A stretch of 64,000 nt of DNA from Lachnospira hominis (ex Liu et al. 2021). GTDB lineage: Bacteria > Bacillota > Clostridia > Lachnospirales > Lachnospiraceae. How positions within the stretch are numbered: the stretch's first letter is position 1; every line of letters begins with the position of its first letter. Positions 52,977 to 64,000 of the stretch are shown here, piece after piece. A program made the translations under genes and the position numbers. The stretch spans positions 1 through 64,000 of the forward strand of contig NZ_JACOPD010000009.1 in assembly GCF_014287955.1 (NCBI RefSeq), given 5' to 3'. Below the pieces are notes generated by a model. That model was not told the origin of the DNA and did not search any database. It was given only the letters and a program-made list of their open reading frames with translations.

Positions 52977-53342
52977 ATGACTACACAGGAAATCATTGAA
53001 GTTATTAAGGGTTTATCAGTATTAGAGCTTAACGATTTAGTTAAGGCATGTGAAGAAGAATTCGGCGTTTCTGCAGCAGCAGGCGTTGTAGTTGCAGCAG
53101 CAGGTGCTGGTGCAGCAGCAGCTGAGGAGAAGACAGAGTTTGACGTAGAGCTTACAGAAGCTGGTGCAAACAAAGTTAAGGTTATCAAGGTTGTTCGTGA
53201 GATTACAGGACTTGGCTTAAAGGAAGCTAAGGAAGTAGTTGATGGTGCTCCTAAGGTTGTTAAAGAAGGTGCTTCTAAGGAAGAAGCTGAAGAAATCCAG
53301 AAGAAGCTTGAAGCTGAAGGTGCTAAGGTTACTCTTAAGTAA
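52977..53342 (+). CDS. rplL: 50S ribosomal protein L7/L12
   Basis: A 121-residue protein from ATG 52977 (AAAGGAG upstream); the longer in-frame version from 52935 runs through the ribosome binding site. N-terminal dimerisation segment [19 protein letters not shown], alanine-rich hinge, and C-terminal domain [22 protein letters not shown] sequence ([18 protein letters not shown]) are intact. It recruits elongation factors to the ribosome. A terminator follows. Confidence 0.97.
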   Translation: MTTQEIIEVIKGLSVLELNDLVKACEEEFGVSAAAGVVVAAAGAGAAAAEEKTEFDVELTEAGANKVKVIKVVREITGLGLKEAKEVVDGAPKVVKEGASKEEAEEIQKKLEAEGAKVTLK

Positions 53343-53395
53343 TTATAACCATATTGGATTAATAACTGCATATTGCAGTGCATGTATAGAGGCGG

Positions 53396-53440
53396 AAGCT
53401 CCGGGAAATGCTTGCATTTTCCGGGGCTTTTTCCTTTTTA
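53396..53440 (+). terminator. Rho-independent terminator after rplL
   Basis: A GC-rich stem of about 14 bp with a CTTG loop (53397-53428, AGCTCCGGGAAATG facing CATTTTCCGGGGCT) is followed by TTTTTCCTTTTT. Confidence 0.9.
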
Positions 53441-53506
53441 CTAAAATGAAGCGTATATACAGCATATCTGCTGCTTAAAAACTTATAAAAAATTATTGAA
53501 ATATTG

Positions 53507-53535
53507 TTGACAGTAATACCATGTTATGGTATTAT
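53507..53535 (+). promoter_or_regulatory. Strong sigma-A promoter for rpoBC
   Basis: TTGACA at 53507-53512 and TATTAT at 53530-53535 with a 17-base spacer, about 90 bases before rpoB. The spacer contains the dyad TAATACCAT/ATGGTATTA. Confidence 0.85.
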
Positions 53536-53627
53536 GGACAATGCACTATTGTGGTATGTTGTGCTTAGTCTTAGCCTGCATACTTATAATGTGAAAAAAT
53601 TAGGAAAAATAAGCACAAGGGGTGAAA

Positions 53628-56600
53628 ATGTCAATGGAGAAAAACAGAATACGTCCAGTGAAGTCGGGTAAAAGTTTTAGAATGAGCTATTCAAGACAAA
53701 AAGAAGTCCTTGAAATGCCTAACCTCATTGAGGTGCAGAAAGATTCTTACCAGTGGTTTTTGGATGAAGGTTTAAAAGAAGTTTTTGATGACATCTCTCC
53801 AATTGCAGACTATAATGGTAGACTTAGTCTGGAATTTGTAGATTTCACATTATGTGAAGATGAAGTCAAGTATTCTATTGAAGAGTGTAAGGAAAGAGAT
53901 GCTACATATGCGGCACCTCTTAAAGTCAGAGTCAGACTCCACAACAAGGAAAGTGAAGACATTAGCGAACATGAGATTTTCATGGGCGATCTTCCTATTA
54001 TGACAAAGACTGGTACATTCGTAATTAATGGTGCAGAGAGAGTAATTGTAAGCCAGTTAGTTCGTTCACCTGGTATTTATTATGATATACAGAAAGATAA
54101 GTATGGTAAGATTTTCCTTTACAGCAGTCAGGTTATTCCAAACCGTGGTGCATGGCTTGAATATGAGACAGATGCTAATGATGTGTTCTATGTAAAGGTT
54201 GACAGAAATAAGAAAGTCCCTATCACAGTATTAATCAGAGCACTTGGCTTTGGCACAAATGCTGAGATTATTGATATATTTGGCGAAGAGCCTAAGCTCC
54301 TTGCTACTATGGAGAAAGATACTACTACTAATTATCAGGAGGGTATTCTTGAACTCTATAAGAAATTAAGACCTGGTGAACCATTATCAGTTGATAGTGC
54401 AGAGTCACTTATTTCAGGAATGTTCTTTGACCCAAGAAGATATGATCTTGCAAAGGTCGGAAGATATAAGTTTAATAAAAAGCTTTCATTTAAATATAGA
54501 ATAGCAGGACAGATTCTTGCAGATGATGTTGTTGTAGATGGCAAGGTTATTGCTAAAGCCGGTGACAAGCTTGACAGAGAATCTGCACAGATGATTCAGG
54601 ATGCAGCTGTTCCGGCAGTATTTTTGTCAGTAGAAGTTAAGGGTAATGATGGCACTATTACAAATAAGCGTGTTAAGATCCTTTCTAATATGGCAGTTGA
54701 TATTACAAAATGGGTTGATATCAGCGATGAAGAAGCAAAAGAACTCGGCGTTAATGAATATGTATTTTATCCTGTATTAAGCCAGATTTTAGCTGAAAAC
54801 AGTGATATTGAAGATATTAAGGAAGCAATTTCAAAGAATATCGGCGATTTAATTCCTAAACATATCACAGTTGAAGATATTTTAGCTTCAATTAACTACA
54901 ATATGCATCTTGAGTATGGCGTTGGTTCAAAGGATGATATTGATCACCTTGGAAACAGACGTATTCGTGCTGTAGGTGAACTTTTACAGAATCAGTTCAG
55001 AATTGGTATCTCAAGAATGGAACGTGTAGTTCGTGAGAGAATGTCAACACAGGATTTAAGTGGTGTTTCACCTCAGTCACTTATTAATATCAAGCCTGTA
55101 ACAGCAGCTATTAAGGAATTCTTCGGAAGTTCACAGCTGTCACAGTTCATGGATCAGAATAACCCTCTCGGTGAGCTTACTCACAAGAGAAGACTTTCAG
55201 CACTCGGTCCTGGTGGTCTTTCAAGAGACCGTGCAGGTTTCGAGGTTCGAGATGTACATTACACACATTACGGAAGAATGTGTCCGATTGAGACACCTGA
55301 AGGACCTAACATCGGTCTTATCAACTCACTTGCTTCTTATGCAAGAATCAATGAGTATGGCTTTGTAGAAGCACCTTACCGTATTGTAGACAAGTCTGAC
55401 CCTAAGAATCCTAGAGTTACAGATGAAGTGCGTTACTTTACAGCTGATGAGGAAGATGATTACCATGTAGCACAGGCTAATGCTGAGATTGATGAAAATG
55501 GTTATTTCGTTAATAACACAGTTTCAGGACGTTACAGAGAAGAAACTTCAGCATTTGATAAGAGTCTTATTGATTTGATGGATGTTTCGCCTAAGATGGT
55601 ATTCTCAGTTGCTACATCAATGATTCCGTTCCTTCAGAATGATGATGCCAACCGTGCCCTCATGGGTTCAAACATGCAGCGTCAGGCCGTACCACTTCTT
55701 ACTACAGAAGCTCCTGTAATCGGAACTGGTATTGAAAATAAGGCAGCAATTGACTCTGGTGTATGTGTTGTTGCGGAAGCTGATGGTGAAGTTATTTCAG
55801 CAGAATCTAATAAGATTACAGTAAAAGAAGATGATGGCAAAGTTCGTGAATACAAGCTTACTAAGTTTGCACGAAGCAACCAGAGCAACTGTTACAACCA
55901 GCGTCCTATCGTATTTAAGGGAGACAGAGTTGTAAAGGGCGATGTTATTGCAGATGGTCCTTCAACTTCTAATGGTGAAATTGCACTTGGTAAGAATCCG
56001 TTAATCGGTTTCATGACATGGGAAGGTTACAACTACGAGGATGCTGTACTTCTCAGTGAAAGACTTGTAAGAGATGATGTATATACATCTATCCATATTG
56101 AAGAATATGAGACAGAAGCAAGAGATACTAAGCTCGGACCAGAAGAAATCACAAGAGATATTCCTTCAGTTGCTAATGATGCAATTAAGGATCTTGATGA
56201 AGATGGTATTATCCGTATCGGTGCAGAAGTTCGTGCCGGTGATGTACTTGTAGGTAAAGTTACTCCTAAGGGAGAGACAGAACTTACAGCAGAAGAGAGA
56301 CTTCTTCGTGCTATTTTCGGTGAAAAGGCAAGAGAAGTAAGAGATACATCACTCAAAGTACCTCATGGTGAATACGGTATCGTAGTTGCTGTTAAGACAT
56401 TTACAAGAGAAAATGGCGATGAGTTAGCACCAGGTGTTAACAAGTCAGTTCGTATTTATATAGCTCAGAAGAGAAAGATTTCAGTTGGTGATAAGATGGC
56501 CGGCCGTCATGGTAACAAGGGTGTCGTTTCAAGAGTACTTCCTGTTGAAGATATGCCATTCCTTCCAAATGGACGTCCTTTGGATATCGTCCTTAATCCA

Positions 56601-57530
56601 CTTGGTGTGCCTTCTCGTATGAACATTGGTCAGGTCCTTGAGATTCATTTAAGCCTTGCGGCAAAGGTTCTCGGATTTAATATTTCGACACCTGTATTCG
56701 ACGGTGCAGACGAGAATGATATCATGGATACACTTGATCTTGCTAATGATTATGCTAACCTTGAATGGGATGAGTTTGCAGCTAAATATAAGAGCCAGCT
56801 CGTTCCTGAAGTATTTGATTACCTTGATAAGAATAAGGCTCACAGAGCTGAATGGAAAGGTGTTCAGATTGGACGTGATGGTAAAGTAAGACTTCGTGAC
56901 GGACGTACAGGTGAATATTTTGATAATCCGGTAACAATCGGATTCATGCATTATCTCAAACTCCATCACCTTGTTGATGATAAGATTCATGCACGTTCAA
57001 CTGGTCCTTACTCACTTGTTACACAGCAGCCACTTGGTGGTAAAGCACAGTTCGGTGGACAGCGTTTCGGTGAGATGGAGGTTTGGGCCCTCGAGGCTTA
57101 TGGTGCTTCATATACACTTCAGGAAATTCTTACAGTTAAGTCTGATGACGTCGTAGGACGTGTTAAGACATATGAAGCAATCATTAAGGGTGAAAATATC
57201 CCTGAGCCAGGTATTCCTGAATCATTCAAGGTGCTTCTGAAAGAACTTCAGTCTCTTGCACTTGATGTTCGTGTACTTGACCATGACAATAACGAAGTTA
57301 AACTTCTTGAGAGTGCAGATTATGAAGTTACAGATTTCAAGAAAGTTCTTGATGACGGTGGATACCACAGAAACAGCAAAGATGATGAGAACGAACTCAA
57401 GAGTTCAGGATATATGACTCAGACTGTCGATGATAATGGTGAAGCTCAGTACGAAGAGAGCGATGATGATATCGATGAACTTTTCGATGCTGATGAGGAT
57501 TATGGCGACGGTAATTCAGAGCAGTATTAA
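53628..57530 (+). CDS. rpoB: DNA-directed RNA polymerase beta subunit
   Basis: A 1300-residue protein from ATG 53628 behind AAGGGGTG; GTG 53622 is an upstream alternative. It has all core segments of bacterial beta: the fork region with [20 protein letters not shown] and [50 protein letters not shown], and the C-terminal [24 protein letters not shown]. The rifampicin-binding residues (S, Q, D, H, R, S positions of that region) are wild-type. A short acidic tail ([17 protein letters not shown]) ends the protein. It is coupled to rpoC after 20 bases. Confidence 0.98.
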   Translation: MSMEKNRIRPVKSGKSFRMSYSRQKEVLEMPNLIEVQKDSYQWFLDEGLKEVFDDISPIADYNGRLSLEFVDFTLCEDEVKYSIEECKERDATYAAPLKVRVRLHNKESEDISEHEIFMGDLPIMTKTGTFVINGAERVIVSQLVRSPGIYYDIQKDKYGKIFLYSSQVIPNRGAWLEYETDANDVFYVKVDRNKKVPITVLIRALGFGTNAEIIDIFGEEPKLLATMEKDTTTNYQEGILELYKKLRPGEPLSVDSAESLISGMFFDPRRYDLAKVGRYKFNKKLSFKYRIAGQILADDVVVDGKVIAKAGDKLDRESAQMIQDAAVPAVFLSVEVKGNDGTITNKRVKILSNMAVDITKWVDISDEEAKELGVNEYVFYPVLSQILAENSDIEDIKEAISKNIGDLIPKHITVEDILASINYNMHLEYGVGSKDDIDHLGNRRIRAVGELLQNQFRIGISRMERVVRERMSTQDLSGVSPQSLINIKPVTAAIKEFFGSSQLSQFMDQNNPLGELTHKRRLSALGPGGLSRDRAGFEVRDVHYTHYGRMCPIETPEGPNIGLINSLASYARINEYGFVEAPYRIVDKSDPKNPRVTDEVRYFTADEEDDYHVAQANAEIDENGYFVNNTVSGRYREETSAFDKSLIDLMDVSPKMVFSVATSMIPFLQNDDANRALMGSNMQRQAVPLLTTEAPVIGTGIENKAAIDSGVCVVAEADGEVISAESNKITVKEDDGKVREYKLTKFARSNQSNCYNQRPIVFKGDRVVKGDVIADGPSTSNGEIALGKNPLIGFMTWEGYNYEDAVLLSERLVRDDVYTSIHIEEYETEARDTKLGPEEITRDIPSVANDAIKDLDEDGIIRIGAEVRAGDVLVGKVTPKGETELTAEERLLRAIFGEKAREVRDTSLKVPHGEYGIVVAVKTFTRENGDELAPGVNKSVRIYIAQKRKISVGDKMAGRHGNKGVVSRVLPVEDMPFLPNGRPLDIVLNPLGVPSRMNIGQVLEIHLSLAAKVLGFNISTPVFDGADENDIMDTLDLANDYANLEWDEFAAKYKSQLVPEVFDYLDKNKAHRAEWKGVQIGRDGKVRLRDGRTGEYFDNPVTIGFMHYLKLHHLVDDKIHARSTGPYSLVTQQPLGGKAQFGGQRFGEMEVWALEAYGASYTLQEILTVKSDDVVGRVKTYEAIIKGENIPEPGIPESFKVLLKELQSLALDVRVLDHDNNEVKLLESADYEVTDFKKVLDDGGYHRNSKDDENELKSSGYMTQTVDDNGEAQYEESDDDIDELFDADEDYGDGNSEQY

Positions 57531-57550
57531 TTTTAGAAGGGAGCACGAAA

Positions 57551-60500
57551 ATGACAGAAGAATCAAACAAGCAGCCATCAAACAATTCTATGAAGTTTGA
57601 TAAGATTCAGATAAAACTTGCTTCTCCAGAAAATATCTTAGAATGGTCTCACGGCGAGGTTACCAAGCCGGAGACTATCAACTACAGAACTTTAAAACCG
57701 GAACGTGACGGTTTATTCTGTGAAAGAATTTTTGGACCTAGTAAGGACTGGGAATGTCACTGCGGTAAATATAAGAAAATCAAAGATAAAGGTATTGTCT
57801 GCGATAAGTGTGGCGTTGAAGTAACAAAGGCAAGTGTGCGTAGAGACCGTATGGGACATATTCACCTTGCAGCTCCTGTTTCACATATCTGGTATTTCAA
57901 GGGAATTCCAAGCCGTATGGATTTAATTCTTGATATCGGTCCTAAGAACCTTGAAAAGGTACTGTATTTTGCAGCTTATATTGTGCTTGATCCAGGAACA
58001 ACAGATATTCCGTTCAAGAAGATTCTTACAGAGCAGGAATACAGAGAACTTTACGACCAGTACGGAAATACATTCCGTGTCGGTATGGGTGCTGAAGCAA
58101 TTCTTGAACTTTTAAAGAATGTTAATCTTGAAGAAGAGGCAGCAAAACTTAAAGAAGAATTAAGTAATACAACATCTCAGAAGGCAGCAAGACTTATTAA
58201 GCGTATTGAGGTTATGGAGGCATTTATCAATGCCGGAACAAAGCCTGAGTGGATGATTCTTACAGAAGTACCTGTAATTCCACCGGATTTAAGACCTATG
58301 GTACAGCTTGATGGTGGTAGATTTGCTACATCCGACCTTAATGATTTATATAGAAGAATTATCAACAGAAATAATCGTCTTGCACGTCTTATGGAACTTG
58401 GTGCACCGGAGATTATTGTAAGAAACGAAAAGAGAATGCTTCAGGAGGCTGTAGATGCCCTTATTGATAACGGCAGAAGAAATGGTCGTCCTGTAACAGG
58501 ACCTGGTAACAGAGCATTAAAGTCACTTTCTGACCTGCTTAAAGGTAAGCAGGGACGTTTCCGTCAGAACCTTCTCGGTAAGCGAGTTGACTATTCAGGA
58601 CGTTCAGTTATCGTAGTAGGACCTGAACTCAAGATTTACCAGTGTGGTCTTCCAAAGGAAATGGCAATCGAGCTTTTCAAGCCATTTGTTATGAGAGAGC
58701 TTGTAAGACGCGGTCTTGCAGAAAATATCAAGAAGGCTAAGAAGAGCGTAGAACATCTTGAAAATGATGTTTGGGATGTACTTGAGGATGTAATTAAAGA
58801 ACATCCGGTTATGCTTAACCGTGCTCCTACACTTCACAGACTTGGTATTCAGGCATTTGAGCCAATCCTTGTAGAAGGTAAGGCTATTAAGCTTCATCCA
58901 TTGGTTTGTACAGCGTTCAACGCCGATTTCGATGGTGACCAGATGGCCGTGCATCTTCCATTGTCAGTTGAAGCACAGGCAGAGTGTCGTTTTATGCTTT
59001 TATCACCAAATAACCTTTTAAAGCCATCTGATGGTGGTCCGGTTGCCGTTCCTTCACAGGATATGGTACTTGGTATTTATTACCTTACACAGGAAAGACC
59101 GGGTGCTAAAGGTGAAGGTAAGTATTTTAAGGATATAAGCGAGGCTATTCTTGCATATGAAAATGGAGTAATTACACTTCATTCAAAGATTATGGTTCAT
59201 GTAACAAGAGAAATCAATGGCGAGAAGGTTTCAGGTAACGTTGAATCAACACTCGGAAGATTTATCTTCAATGAAATTCTTCCACAGGATTTAGGTTATG
59301 TTGACAGAACAAAGCCTGAAAACGCACTTGTTCTTGAAGTTGATTTCCATGTAGGTAAGAAGCAGTTAAAGGATATTTTACAGCATGTAATTAACACACA
59401 CGGAACTACTACAACAGCAGAAGTTCTTGATGATATTAAAGCAACAGGTTATAAGTATTCTACAAGAGCAGCAATGACAGTTTCTATTTCAGAGATGACA
59501 GTGCCACCTATTAAGAAAGAACTTATTGCCAATGCAGAAAAGAAAGTTGAACAGATTACACAGAACTATTACAGAGGTCGTTCTACTGACGAAGAACGTC
59601 ATAAGAATGTAATCAAGGTATGGCAGGAAACTGATGAACGTCTTAAGGATGCTCTTCTTGCCGGTCTTGATAAGTATAACAACATCTTCATGATGGCCGA
59701 TTCTGGTGCCCGTGGTTCTAACCAGCAGATTAAACAGCTTGCAGGTATGCGTGGTTTGATGGCAGATACATCAGGTAACACTATCGAACTTCCAATCAAG
59801 TCAAACTTCCGTGAAGGTCTTGATGTTCTGGAATACTTTATTTCAGCTCATGGTGCCCGTAAAGGTCTTTCAGATACAGCCCTTCGTACAGCCGATTCAG
59901 GTTACCTTACACGACGTCTTGTTGACGTTTCACAGGATCTCGTTATTCGTGAAAATGATTGCAGCGTAGGCAGAGCAATACCTGGTATGTACGTTTATGA
60001 GTTTGTAAATGAGAAAGCAACAGCAGACAGCGATGCAAAGGCTGATGTTCTTGAATCACTTCAGGAAAGAATTACAGGACGTTTCCTTGCAGAAGATATT
60101 GTTGATCCAAAGACAGGTGAGCTTATACTTGGTGCTAACCACCTTGTAACATCTAAGCGTGCAGAAGAAATCATTAAGACAGGTGTTGAACATGTTAAGA
60201 TAAGAACAATTCTTACATGCCGTTCACATATCGGTGTATGTGCTAAGTGCTATGGTTCTAACATGGCAACAGGTCAGACAGTACAGGTTGGTGAAGCTGT
60301 TGGTATTATTGCAGCACAGTCAATCGGTGAGCCTGGTACACAGCTTACTATGAGAACTTTCCATACTGGTGGTGTTGCCGGTGATAATATTACACAGGGT
60401 CTTCCTAGAGTAGAAGAACTTTTCGAGGCAAGAAAGCCAAAGACACTTGCTGTACTTGCAGAGTTCGGTGGTGTTGTAAGTTTTGCAAAGACTGATAAGA

Positions 60501-61237
60501 AGACAGATATTGTTATCACAGATGACGAAGGCAATTCAAAAGCTTATCCAGTATCAAGAGATACAAGAGTAAAAGTTACAGAAGGCCAGATTGTTGCAAA
60601 GGGTGAGGAAATTACAGAAGGTTCTGAAAATCCTCATGATATAGTAAGAATTCTTGGTGTACGTGCAGTTCAGGATTACATGATTCGTGAAGTTCAGAAA
60701 GTTTACCGTATTCAGGGTGTTGAAATCAACGATAAACATATCGAACTTATTGTACGCCAGATGTTGAAGAAGATTGTTATTGAATCAGCAGGAGATTCAG
60801 ATTTCCTTCCTGGTTCACAGGTTGATACAATCGAATTTACAGAGGTTAATGAAAGACTTGAAGAAGAAGGTAAGCAGCCAGCAACAGGAACACCAATTAT
60901 TCTTGGTATTACTAAGGCATCGCTTGCAACTAATTCATTCATGTCAGCAGCCTCATTCCAGGAGACAACAAAGGTTCTTACTGATGCCGCTATTAATGGC
61001 AAGGTTGACCCACTTATCGGTCTCAAGGAAAATGTTATCATCGGTAAACTTATCCCTGCCGGTACAGGAATGAAGAGATATCAGGATATCAAACTTGATA
61101 CAGGTCTTGTATATGATGAGGAGCAGGAAGCATTAGATGAGCAGGAAGAAGAGCTTGAAAATGCAGCCGCAGTTGATACAGATGACAACGAAGAAATCAA
61201 TATCACAGAAGAAACTGTTACAGAGACAGAAGAATAA
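57551..61237 (+). CDS. rpoC: DNA-directed RNA polymerase beta-prime subunit
   Basis: A 1228-residue protein of the length usual in Clostridia. N-terminal zinc finger [19 protein letters not shown], the rudder/lid region with [20 protein letters not shown], the catalytic magnesium loop [12 protein letters not shown] near residue 457-468, the bridge helix/trigger loop region around [18 protein letters not shown], and a second zinc site with [13 protein letters not shown] are all present. It carries a glutamate-rich C-terminal tail. GAAGGGAG precedes the ATG. Confidence 0.98.
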   Translation: MTEESNKQPSNNSMKFDKIQIKLASPENILEWSHGEVTKPETINYRTLKPERDGLFCERIFGPSKDWECHCGKYKKIKDKGIVCDKCGVEVTKASVRRDRMGHIHLAAPVSHIWYFKGIPSRMDLILDIGPKNLEKVLYFAAYIVLDPGTTDIPFKKILTEQEYRELYDQYGNTFRVGMGAEAILELLKNVNLEEEAAKLKEELSNTTSQKAARLIKRIEVMEAFINAGTKPEWMILTEVPVIPPDLRPMVQLDGGRFATSDLNDLYRRIINRNNRLARLMELGAPEIIVRNEKRMLQEAVDALIDNGRRNGRPVTGPGNRALKSLSDLLKGKQGRFRQNLLGKRVDYSGRSVIVVGPELKIYQCGLPKEMAIELFKPFVMRELVRRGLAENIKKAKKSVEHLENDVWDVLEDVIKEHPVMLNRAPTLHRLGIQAFEPILVEGKAIKLHPLVCTAFNADFDGDQMAVHLPLSVEAQAECRFMLLSPNNLLKPSDGGPVAVPSQDMVLGIYYLTQERPGAKGEGKYFKDISEAILAYENGVITLHSKIMVHVTREINGEKVSGNVESTLGRFIFNEILPQDLGYVDRTKPENALVLEVDFHVGKKQLKDILQHVINTHGTTTTAEVLDDIKATGYKYSTRAAMTVSISEMTVPPIKKELIANAEKKVEQITQNYYRGRSTDEERHKNVIKVWQETDERLKDALLAGLDKYNNIFMMADSGARGSNQQIKQLAGMRGLMADTSGNTIELPIKSNFREGLDVLEYFISAHGARKGLSDTALRTADSGYLTRRLVDVSQDLVIRENDCSVGRAIPGMYVYEFVNEKATADSDAKADVLESLQERITGRFLAEDIVDPKTGELILGANHLVTSKRAEEIIKTGVEHVKIRTILTCRSHIGVCAKCYGSNMATGQTVQVGEAVGIIAAQSIGEPGTQLTMRTFHTGGVAGDNITQGLPRVEELFEARKPKTLAVLAEFGGVVSFAKTDKKTDIVITDDEGNSKAYPVSRDTRVKVTEGQIVAKGEEITEGSENPHDIVRILGVRAVQDYMIREVQKVYRIQGVEINDKHIELIVRQMLKKIVIESAGDSDFLPGSQVDTIEFTEVNERLEEEGKQPATGTPIILGITKASLATNSFMSAASFQETTKVLTDAAINGKVDPLIGLKENVIIGKLIPAGTGMKRYQDIKLDTGLVYDEEQEALDEQEEELENAAAVDTDDNEEINITEETVTETEE

Positions 61238-61252
61238 TAAATAATGACATTG

Positions 61253-61284
61253 GCAGCCGGGCATGATAAGTGTCCGGCTGTTTG
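61253..61284 (+). terminator. Weak terminator-like hairpin after rpoC
   Basis: A 10-bp stem with one mismatch-free arm pair (CAGCCGG..CA with TG.CCGGCTG, about 61254-61280) is followed by TTTG only, so termination may be partial. Confidence 0.55.
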
Positions 61285-61316
61285 TTAGTCTGCCTATATA
61301 AAATATTAAAAAATGC

Positions 61317-61345
61317 TTGACACTTATCATATCAGATTATATAAT
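61317..61345 (+). promoter_or_regulatory. Strong sigma-A promoter for rpsL-rpsG-fusA
   Basis: TTGACA at 61317-61322 and a perfect TATAAT at 61340-61345 with a 17-base spacer. Confidence 0.88.
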
Positions 61346-61461
61346 AATAAAGCGTGCGAATGTGACATGCTGTTTTTTTGTGTGTCAGATTAGCATTTTT
61401 TATTCAGACTATACTGAATATGCAACCAACAATTATTCTAATTCCGGGAGGTGAAAAAGGA

Positions 61462-61881
61462 ATGCCTACATTTAACCAGTTAGTAAGACAGGGAAGAAAA
61501 TCTGCTGTTAAGAAGTCTACAGCACCAGCTCTTCAGAAGGGTTATAACTCTCTTCAGAAGAAGGCTACAGACGTATCTGCACCACAGAAGAGAGGTGTAT
61601 GTACAGCTGTTAAGACTGCAACACCAAAGAAGCCTAACTCAGCTCTTAGAAAGATTGCCAGAGTTCGTCTTTCAAATGGTATCGAAGTTACATCTTATAT
61701 TCCAGGTGAAGGCCACAATCTTCAGGAACATAGCGTTGTTCTTATCAGAGGTGGTAGAGTAAAGGATTTACCAGGTACAAGATATCACATCATCAGAGGT
61801 ACACTTGATACTGCAGGTGTAGCTAAGAGAAGACAGGCCCGTTCTAAGTACGGTGCTAAGAGACCTAAGGACGCTAAGTAA
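61462..61881 (+). CDS. rpsL: 30S ribosomal protein S12
   Basis: A 139-residue protein from ATG 61462 behind GGGAGGTG; upstream in-frame codons cross the leader. [18 protein letters not shown] begins the mature sequence, and [17 protein letters not shown] plus [29 protein letters not shown] are the decoding-centre segments. The two lysines at which streptomycin resistance mutations occur are wild-type. First gene of the str operon. Confidence 0.98.
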   Translation: MPTFNQLVRQGRKSAVKKSTAPALQKGYNSLQKKATDVSAPQKRGVCTAVKTATPKKPNSALRKIARVRLSNGIEVTSYIPGEGHNLQEHSVVLIRGGRVKDLPGTRYHIIRGTLDTAGVAKRRQARSKYGAKRPKDAK

Positions 61882-62118
61882 TTAGAATCCTATAATTTGC
61901 TTTGTAAAAGCACAGATTTATTCACATTAATATTTAAATTTAGTGCCGGAGTTAGATTAATCCGAAGGTTGCAGGTTTAATATATACTTAAGCACGAACA
62001 CATAAAATATTTGTGAGTACCGATGAATTAATGAAAAGCTGCAAAATAGCTTTATAATGGCAATATTTGTTATTATAATGACTATTTTTGGCAACACTAT
62101 GTTAAGGAGGGAAGAACC

Positions 62119-62589
62119 GTGCCACGTAAAGGACATACTCAGAAAAGAGATGTATTAGCAGATCCTATTTACAATAATAAAGTGGTTACTAAGCTTATCA
62201 ACAACATTATGCTTGATGGTAAGAGAGGAGTAGCACAGAAGATTGTATACGGAGCATTTGACAGAGTCGCAGCTAAGACTGAAAGACCTGCTATTGAAGT
62301 ATTTGAAGAGGCTATGAACAACATCATGCCAGTTCTCGAAGTAAAGGCTAGACGTATCGGTGGTGCCACATATCAGGTACCTATCGAAGTAAAGCCAGAT
62401 AGAAGACAGGCTTTAGCTCTTCGTTGGATGACTTCATACTCTCGTGCAAGAGGCGAGAAGACTATGGAAGAAAGACTCGCTAACGAGATTCTTGATGCTG
62501 CTAATAATACAGGAGCTTCTGTAAAGAAGAAAGAAGATATGCACAAGATGGCAGAAGCAAACAAGGCTTTTGCTCATTACAGATTCTAA
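62119..62589 (+). CDS. rpsG: 30S ribosomal protein S7
   Basis: A 156-residue protein starting at GTG 62119 behind [60 protein letters not shown] and the C-terminal [13 protein letters not shown] match S7. S7 nucleates the 3' domain of 16S rRNA. The 237 bases between rpsL and this gene hold no ORF but two TATAAT-like boxes (near 62051 and 62076), so a second promoter or an S7-binding leader may lie there. Confidence 0.97.
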   Translation: MPRKGHTQKRDVLADPIYNNKVVTKLINNIMLDGKRGVAQKIVYGAFDRVAAKTERPAIEVFEEAMNNIMPVLEVKARRIGGATYQVPIEVKPDRRQALALRWMTSYSRARGEKTMEERLANEILDAANNTGASVKKKEDMHKMAEANKAFAHYRF

Positions 62590-62610
62590 TAATAATAGGA
62601 GGAATTACCG

Positions 62611-64000
62611 ATGGCTGGAAGAGAATATCCATTGGAGAGAACCAGAAATATTGGTATTATGGCTCATATTGATGCTGGTAAGACAACATTAACAGAGCGT
62701 ATCCTTTATTATACTGGTGTAAACCACAAGATTGGTGATACTCATGAAGGTACTGCTACTATGGACTGGATGGCCCAGGAGCAGGAAAGAGGTATTACAA
62801 TCACTTCAGCTGCTACAACATGTCACTGGACACCTGAAAAAGAAGGTAAGCCAGATAAGACACAGCCAGAATATCGTATTAACATTATCGATACTCCGGG
62901 TCACGTTGACTTCACTGTAGAAGTTGAGCGTTCTCTTAGAGTACTTGATGGTGCTGTAGGTGTATTCGATGCCCAGAACGGCGTTGAACCACAGTCAGAG
63001 AACGTATGGCGTCAGGCTGATAAGTATAATGTTCCACGTATGGCTTTCATGAACAAGATGGATAAGATGGGTGCAGATTTCTTTGGATCATGCAATCAGC
63101 TTATTACAAAACTTGGAAAGAATCCAGTTCTTGTACAGATTCCTATCGGAAAAGAAGATGATTTCCAGGGAATCATCGACTTATTCGAGATGAAAGCATA
63201 CATTTTCAACGGAGATAAGGGTGATGATATTCAGGTAGGCGAGATTCCTGCAGATTTACAGGATCAGGCTCAGGAATATCATGACAAGCTCGTAGAGCAG
63301 TGTGCTGAACTTGATGAAGACCTTATGGAGAAGTTCTTTAATGATGAGGAACTTACAATTCCAGAGTTAAAGGCTGCTTTAAGAAAAGGTACAATTGAAG
63401 GTACAGCTATTCCTTGTCTTTGCGGTACAGCTTACAAGAATAAGGGTGTTCAGAAACTTCTTGATGCAGTTATCGAATATATGCCAGCTCCTACAGATAT
63501 CCCAGATATCACAGGTGTTGACGAGGACGGTAACGAAGTTACAAGAAAGTCTTCAGATGAAGAGCCATTCTCAGCTCTTGCATTCAAGATTATGACAGAC
63601 CCATTCGTTGGTAAGTTAGCATTCTTCAGAGTTTATTCAGGTACATTAAACGCAGGTTCATATGTACTTAACTCTAATAAGAATAAGAAAGAAAGAGTTG
63701 GCCGTATCCTTCAGATGCATGCCAACCAGAGAAAAGAAATTGAAAAGGTTTACTCAGGAGATATTGCTGCTGCAGTAGGTCTTAAAGTTACAGTAACAGG
63801 TGATACTATCTGTGATGAAGCACATCCAGTTATCTTAGAGTCTATGGAGTTCCCAGAGCCAGTTATCGAGCTTGCTATCGAACCTAAGACAAAGAATGAC
63901 CAGGGTAAGATGGGTGAAGCTTTAGCAAAGCTTGCTGAAGAAGATCCTACATTCCGTGCTCATACAGATCAGGAGACAGGTCAGACAATCATCGCTGGTA
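62611..64000 (+). CDS. fusA: Elongation factor G, N-terminal 463 codons (3' truncated by window edge)
   Basis: The frame opens at ATG 62611 behind AGGAGG and continues to the end of the window. [31 protein letters not shown] contains the G1 P-loop, ERGITITSA the switch I region, [11 protein letters not shown] is G3 and [12 protein letters not shown] is G4. Domain II follows ([13 protein letters not shown]), then the start of domain III. EF-G drives translocation on the ribosome. Part of the rpsL-rpsG-fusA operon. Confidence 0.98.
   Translation, partial: MAGREYPLERTRNIGIMAHIDAGKTTLTERILYYTGVNHKIGDTHEGTATMDWMAQEQERGITITSAATTCHWTPEKEGKPDKTQPEYRINIIDTPGHVDFTVEVERSLRVLDGAVGVFDAQNGVEPQSENVWRQADKYNVPRMAFMNKMDKMGADFFGSCNQLITKLGKNPVLVQIPIGKEDDFQGIIDLFEMKAYIFNGDKGDDIQVGEIPADLQDQAQEYHDKLVEQCAELDEDLMEKFFNDEELTIPELKAALRKGTIEGTAIPCLCGTAYKNKGVQKLLDAVIEYMPAPTDIPDITGVDEDGNEVTRKSSDEEPFSALAFKIMTDPFVGKLAFFRVYSGTLNAGSYVLNSNKNKKERVGRILQMHANQRKEIEKVYSGDIAAAVGLKVTVTGDTICDEAHPVILESMEFPEPVIELAIEPKTKNDQGKMGEALAKLAEEDPTFRAHTDQETGQTIIAG

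Noticed and set aside
52925..53383. A 152-codon open frame on the minus strand opposite rplL
   Set aside because: It is the mirror of the alanine-rich L7/L12 coding strand, has low-complexity S/A/T content and no ribosome binding site.
55120..55330. Possible rifampicin resistance changes in rpoB
   Set aside because: The cluster residues in [26 protein letters not shown] and the following segments are the wild-type ones.
61600..61790. Possible streptomycin resistance changes in rpsL
   Set aside because: [11 protein letters not shown] and the [11 protein letters not shown]...[10 protein letters not shown] segment carry the normal lysines.
1..64000. CRISPR arrays, tRNA or rRNA genes, and phage attachment sites
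   Set aside because: I saw no regularly spaced repeats, no tRNA cloverleaf or CCA ends, no rRNA stretches apart from the L1-stalk mimic, and no integrase gene.

Overview
The window looks like a piece of a low-GC Gram-positive chromosome from the class Clostridia, most likely a motile Lachnospiraceae (the Lachnospira/Eubacterium/Roseburia group). The reasons are the clostridial rpmG-secE-nusG-rplKA-rplJL-rpoBC-rpsLG-fusA order, AT-rich DNA with strong GGAGG ribosome binding sites, and flagellar genes beside the ribosomal operons. The genus is an inference. All coordinates come from reading the sequence; no database search was run.

Layout. (1) 1-226: the 3' end of a flagellin gene and its terminator. 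(2) 303-7337: a tightly coupled six-gene unit in mirror order: LicD, cytidylyltransferase-Gfo/Idh/MocA fusion, TIM-barrel isomerase, second TIM-barrel isomerase, Gfo/Idh/MocA-GDPD fusion, LicD. (3) 7338-27253: an AT-richer stretch with a radical SAM protein, a HAD protein, a third LicD, a LicC-like/aminotransferase fusion, several glycosyltransferases, a UDP-HexNAc dehydrogenase, a three-gene UDP-L-HexNAc pathway and an FkbM methyltransferase. It also holds wreckage: a broken methyltransferase gene, a hairpin-rich block resembling an IS200/IS605-type end, and the last 55 codons of a glycyl radical enzyme. (4) 27254-28697: an Rpn-family nuclease/putative transposase gene with a structured leader. 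(5) 28720-44545: large multidomain transferases, including a methyltransferase/kinase-like/Rossmann/cytidylyltransferase protein, a TagF-like protein with a probable beta-propeller, GT2 enzymes, a DUF4422 protein and five CgeB-like (DUF3880) proteins, two of them inverted. (6) 44661-48166: MgtC, a degenerate acyl-AMP ligase, a small helical protein and a two-TM protein. (7) 48243-49508, minus strand: a FliD-like protein. (8) 49716-64000: the housekeeping ribosomal protein and RNA polymerase genes, running out of the window inside fusA.

How the parts fit. Region 2-5 reads as a flagellin (or surface glycan) modification island lying between a flagellin gene and a FliD-like gene. Its striking feature is the amount of CTP-dependent phospho-decoration machinery: three cytidylyltransferase domains of at least two families, three LicD phosphotransferases, one TagB/TagF-like transferase and a GDPD domain, beside conventional sugar-nucleotide enzymes and glycosyltransferases. 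I infer that the organism builds one or more CDP-activated alcohols (glycerol-, inositol- or aminoalcohol-like) and attaches their phosphates to a glycan. A small Rossmann-like module with a GxG turn and a following acidic residue appears about ten times, fused to different enzymes or alone, and looks like the common accessory part of the island.
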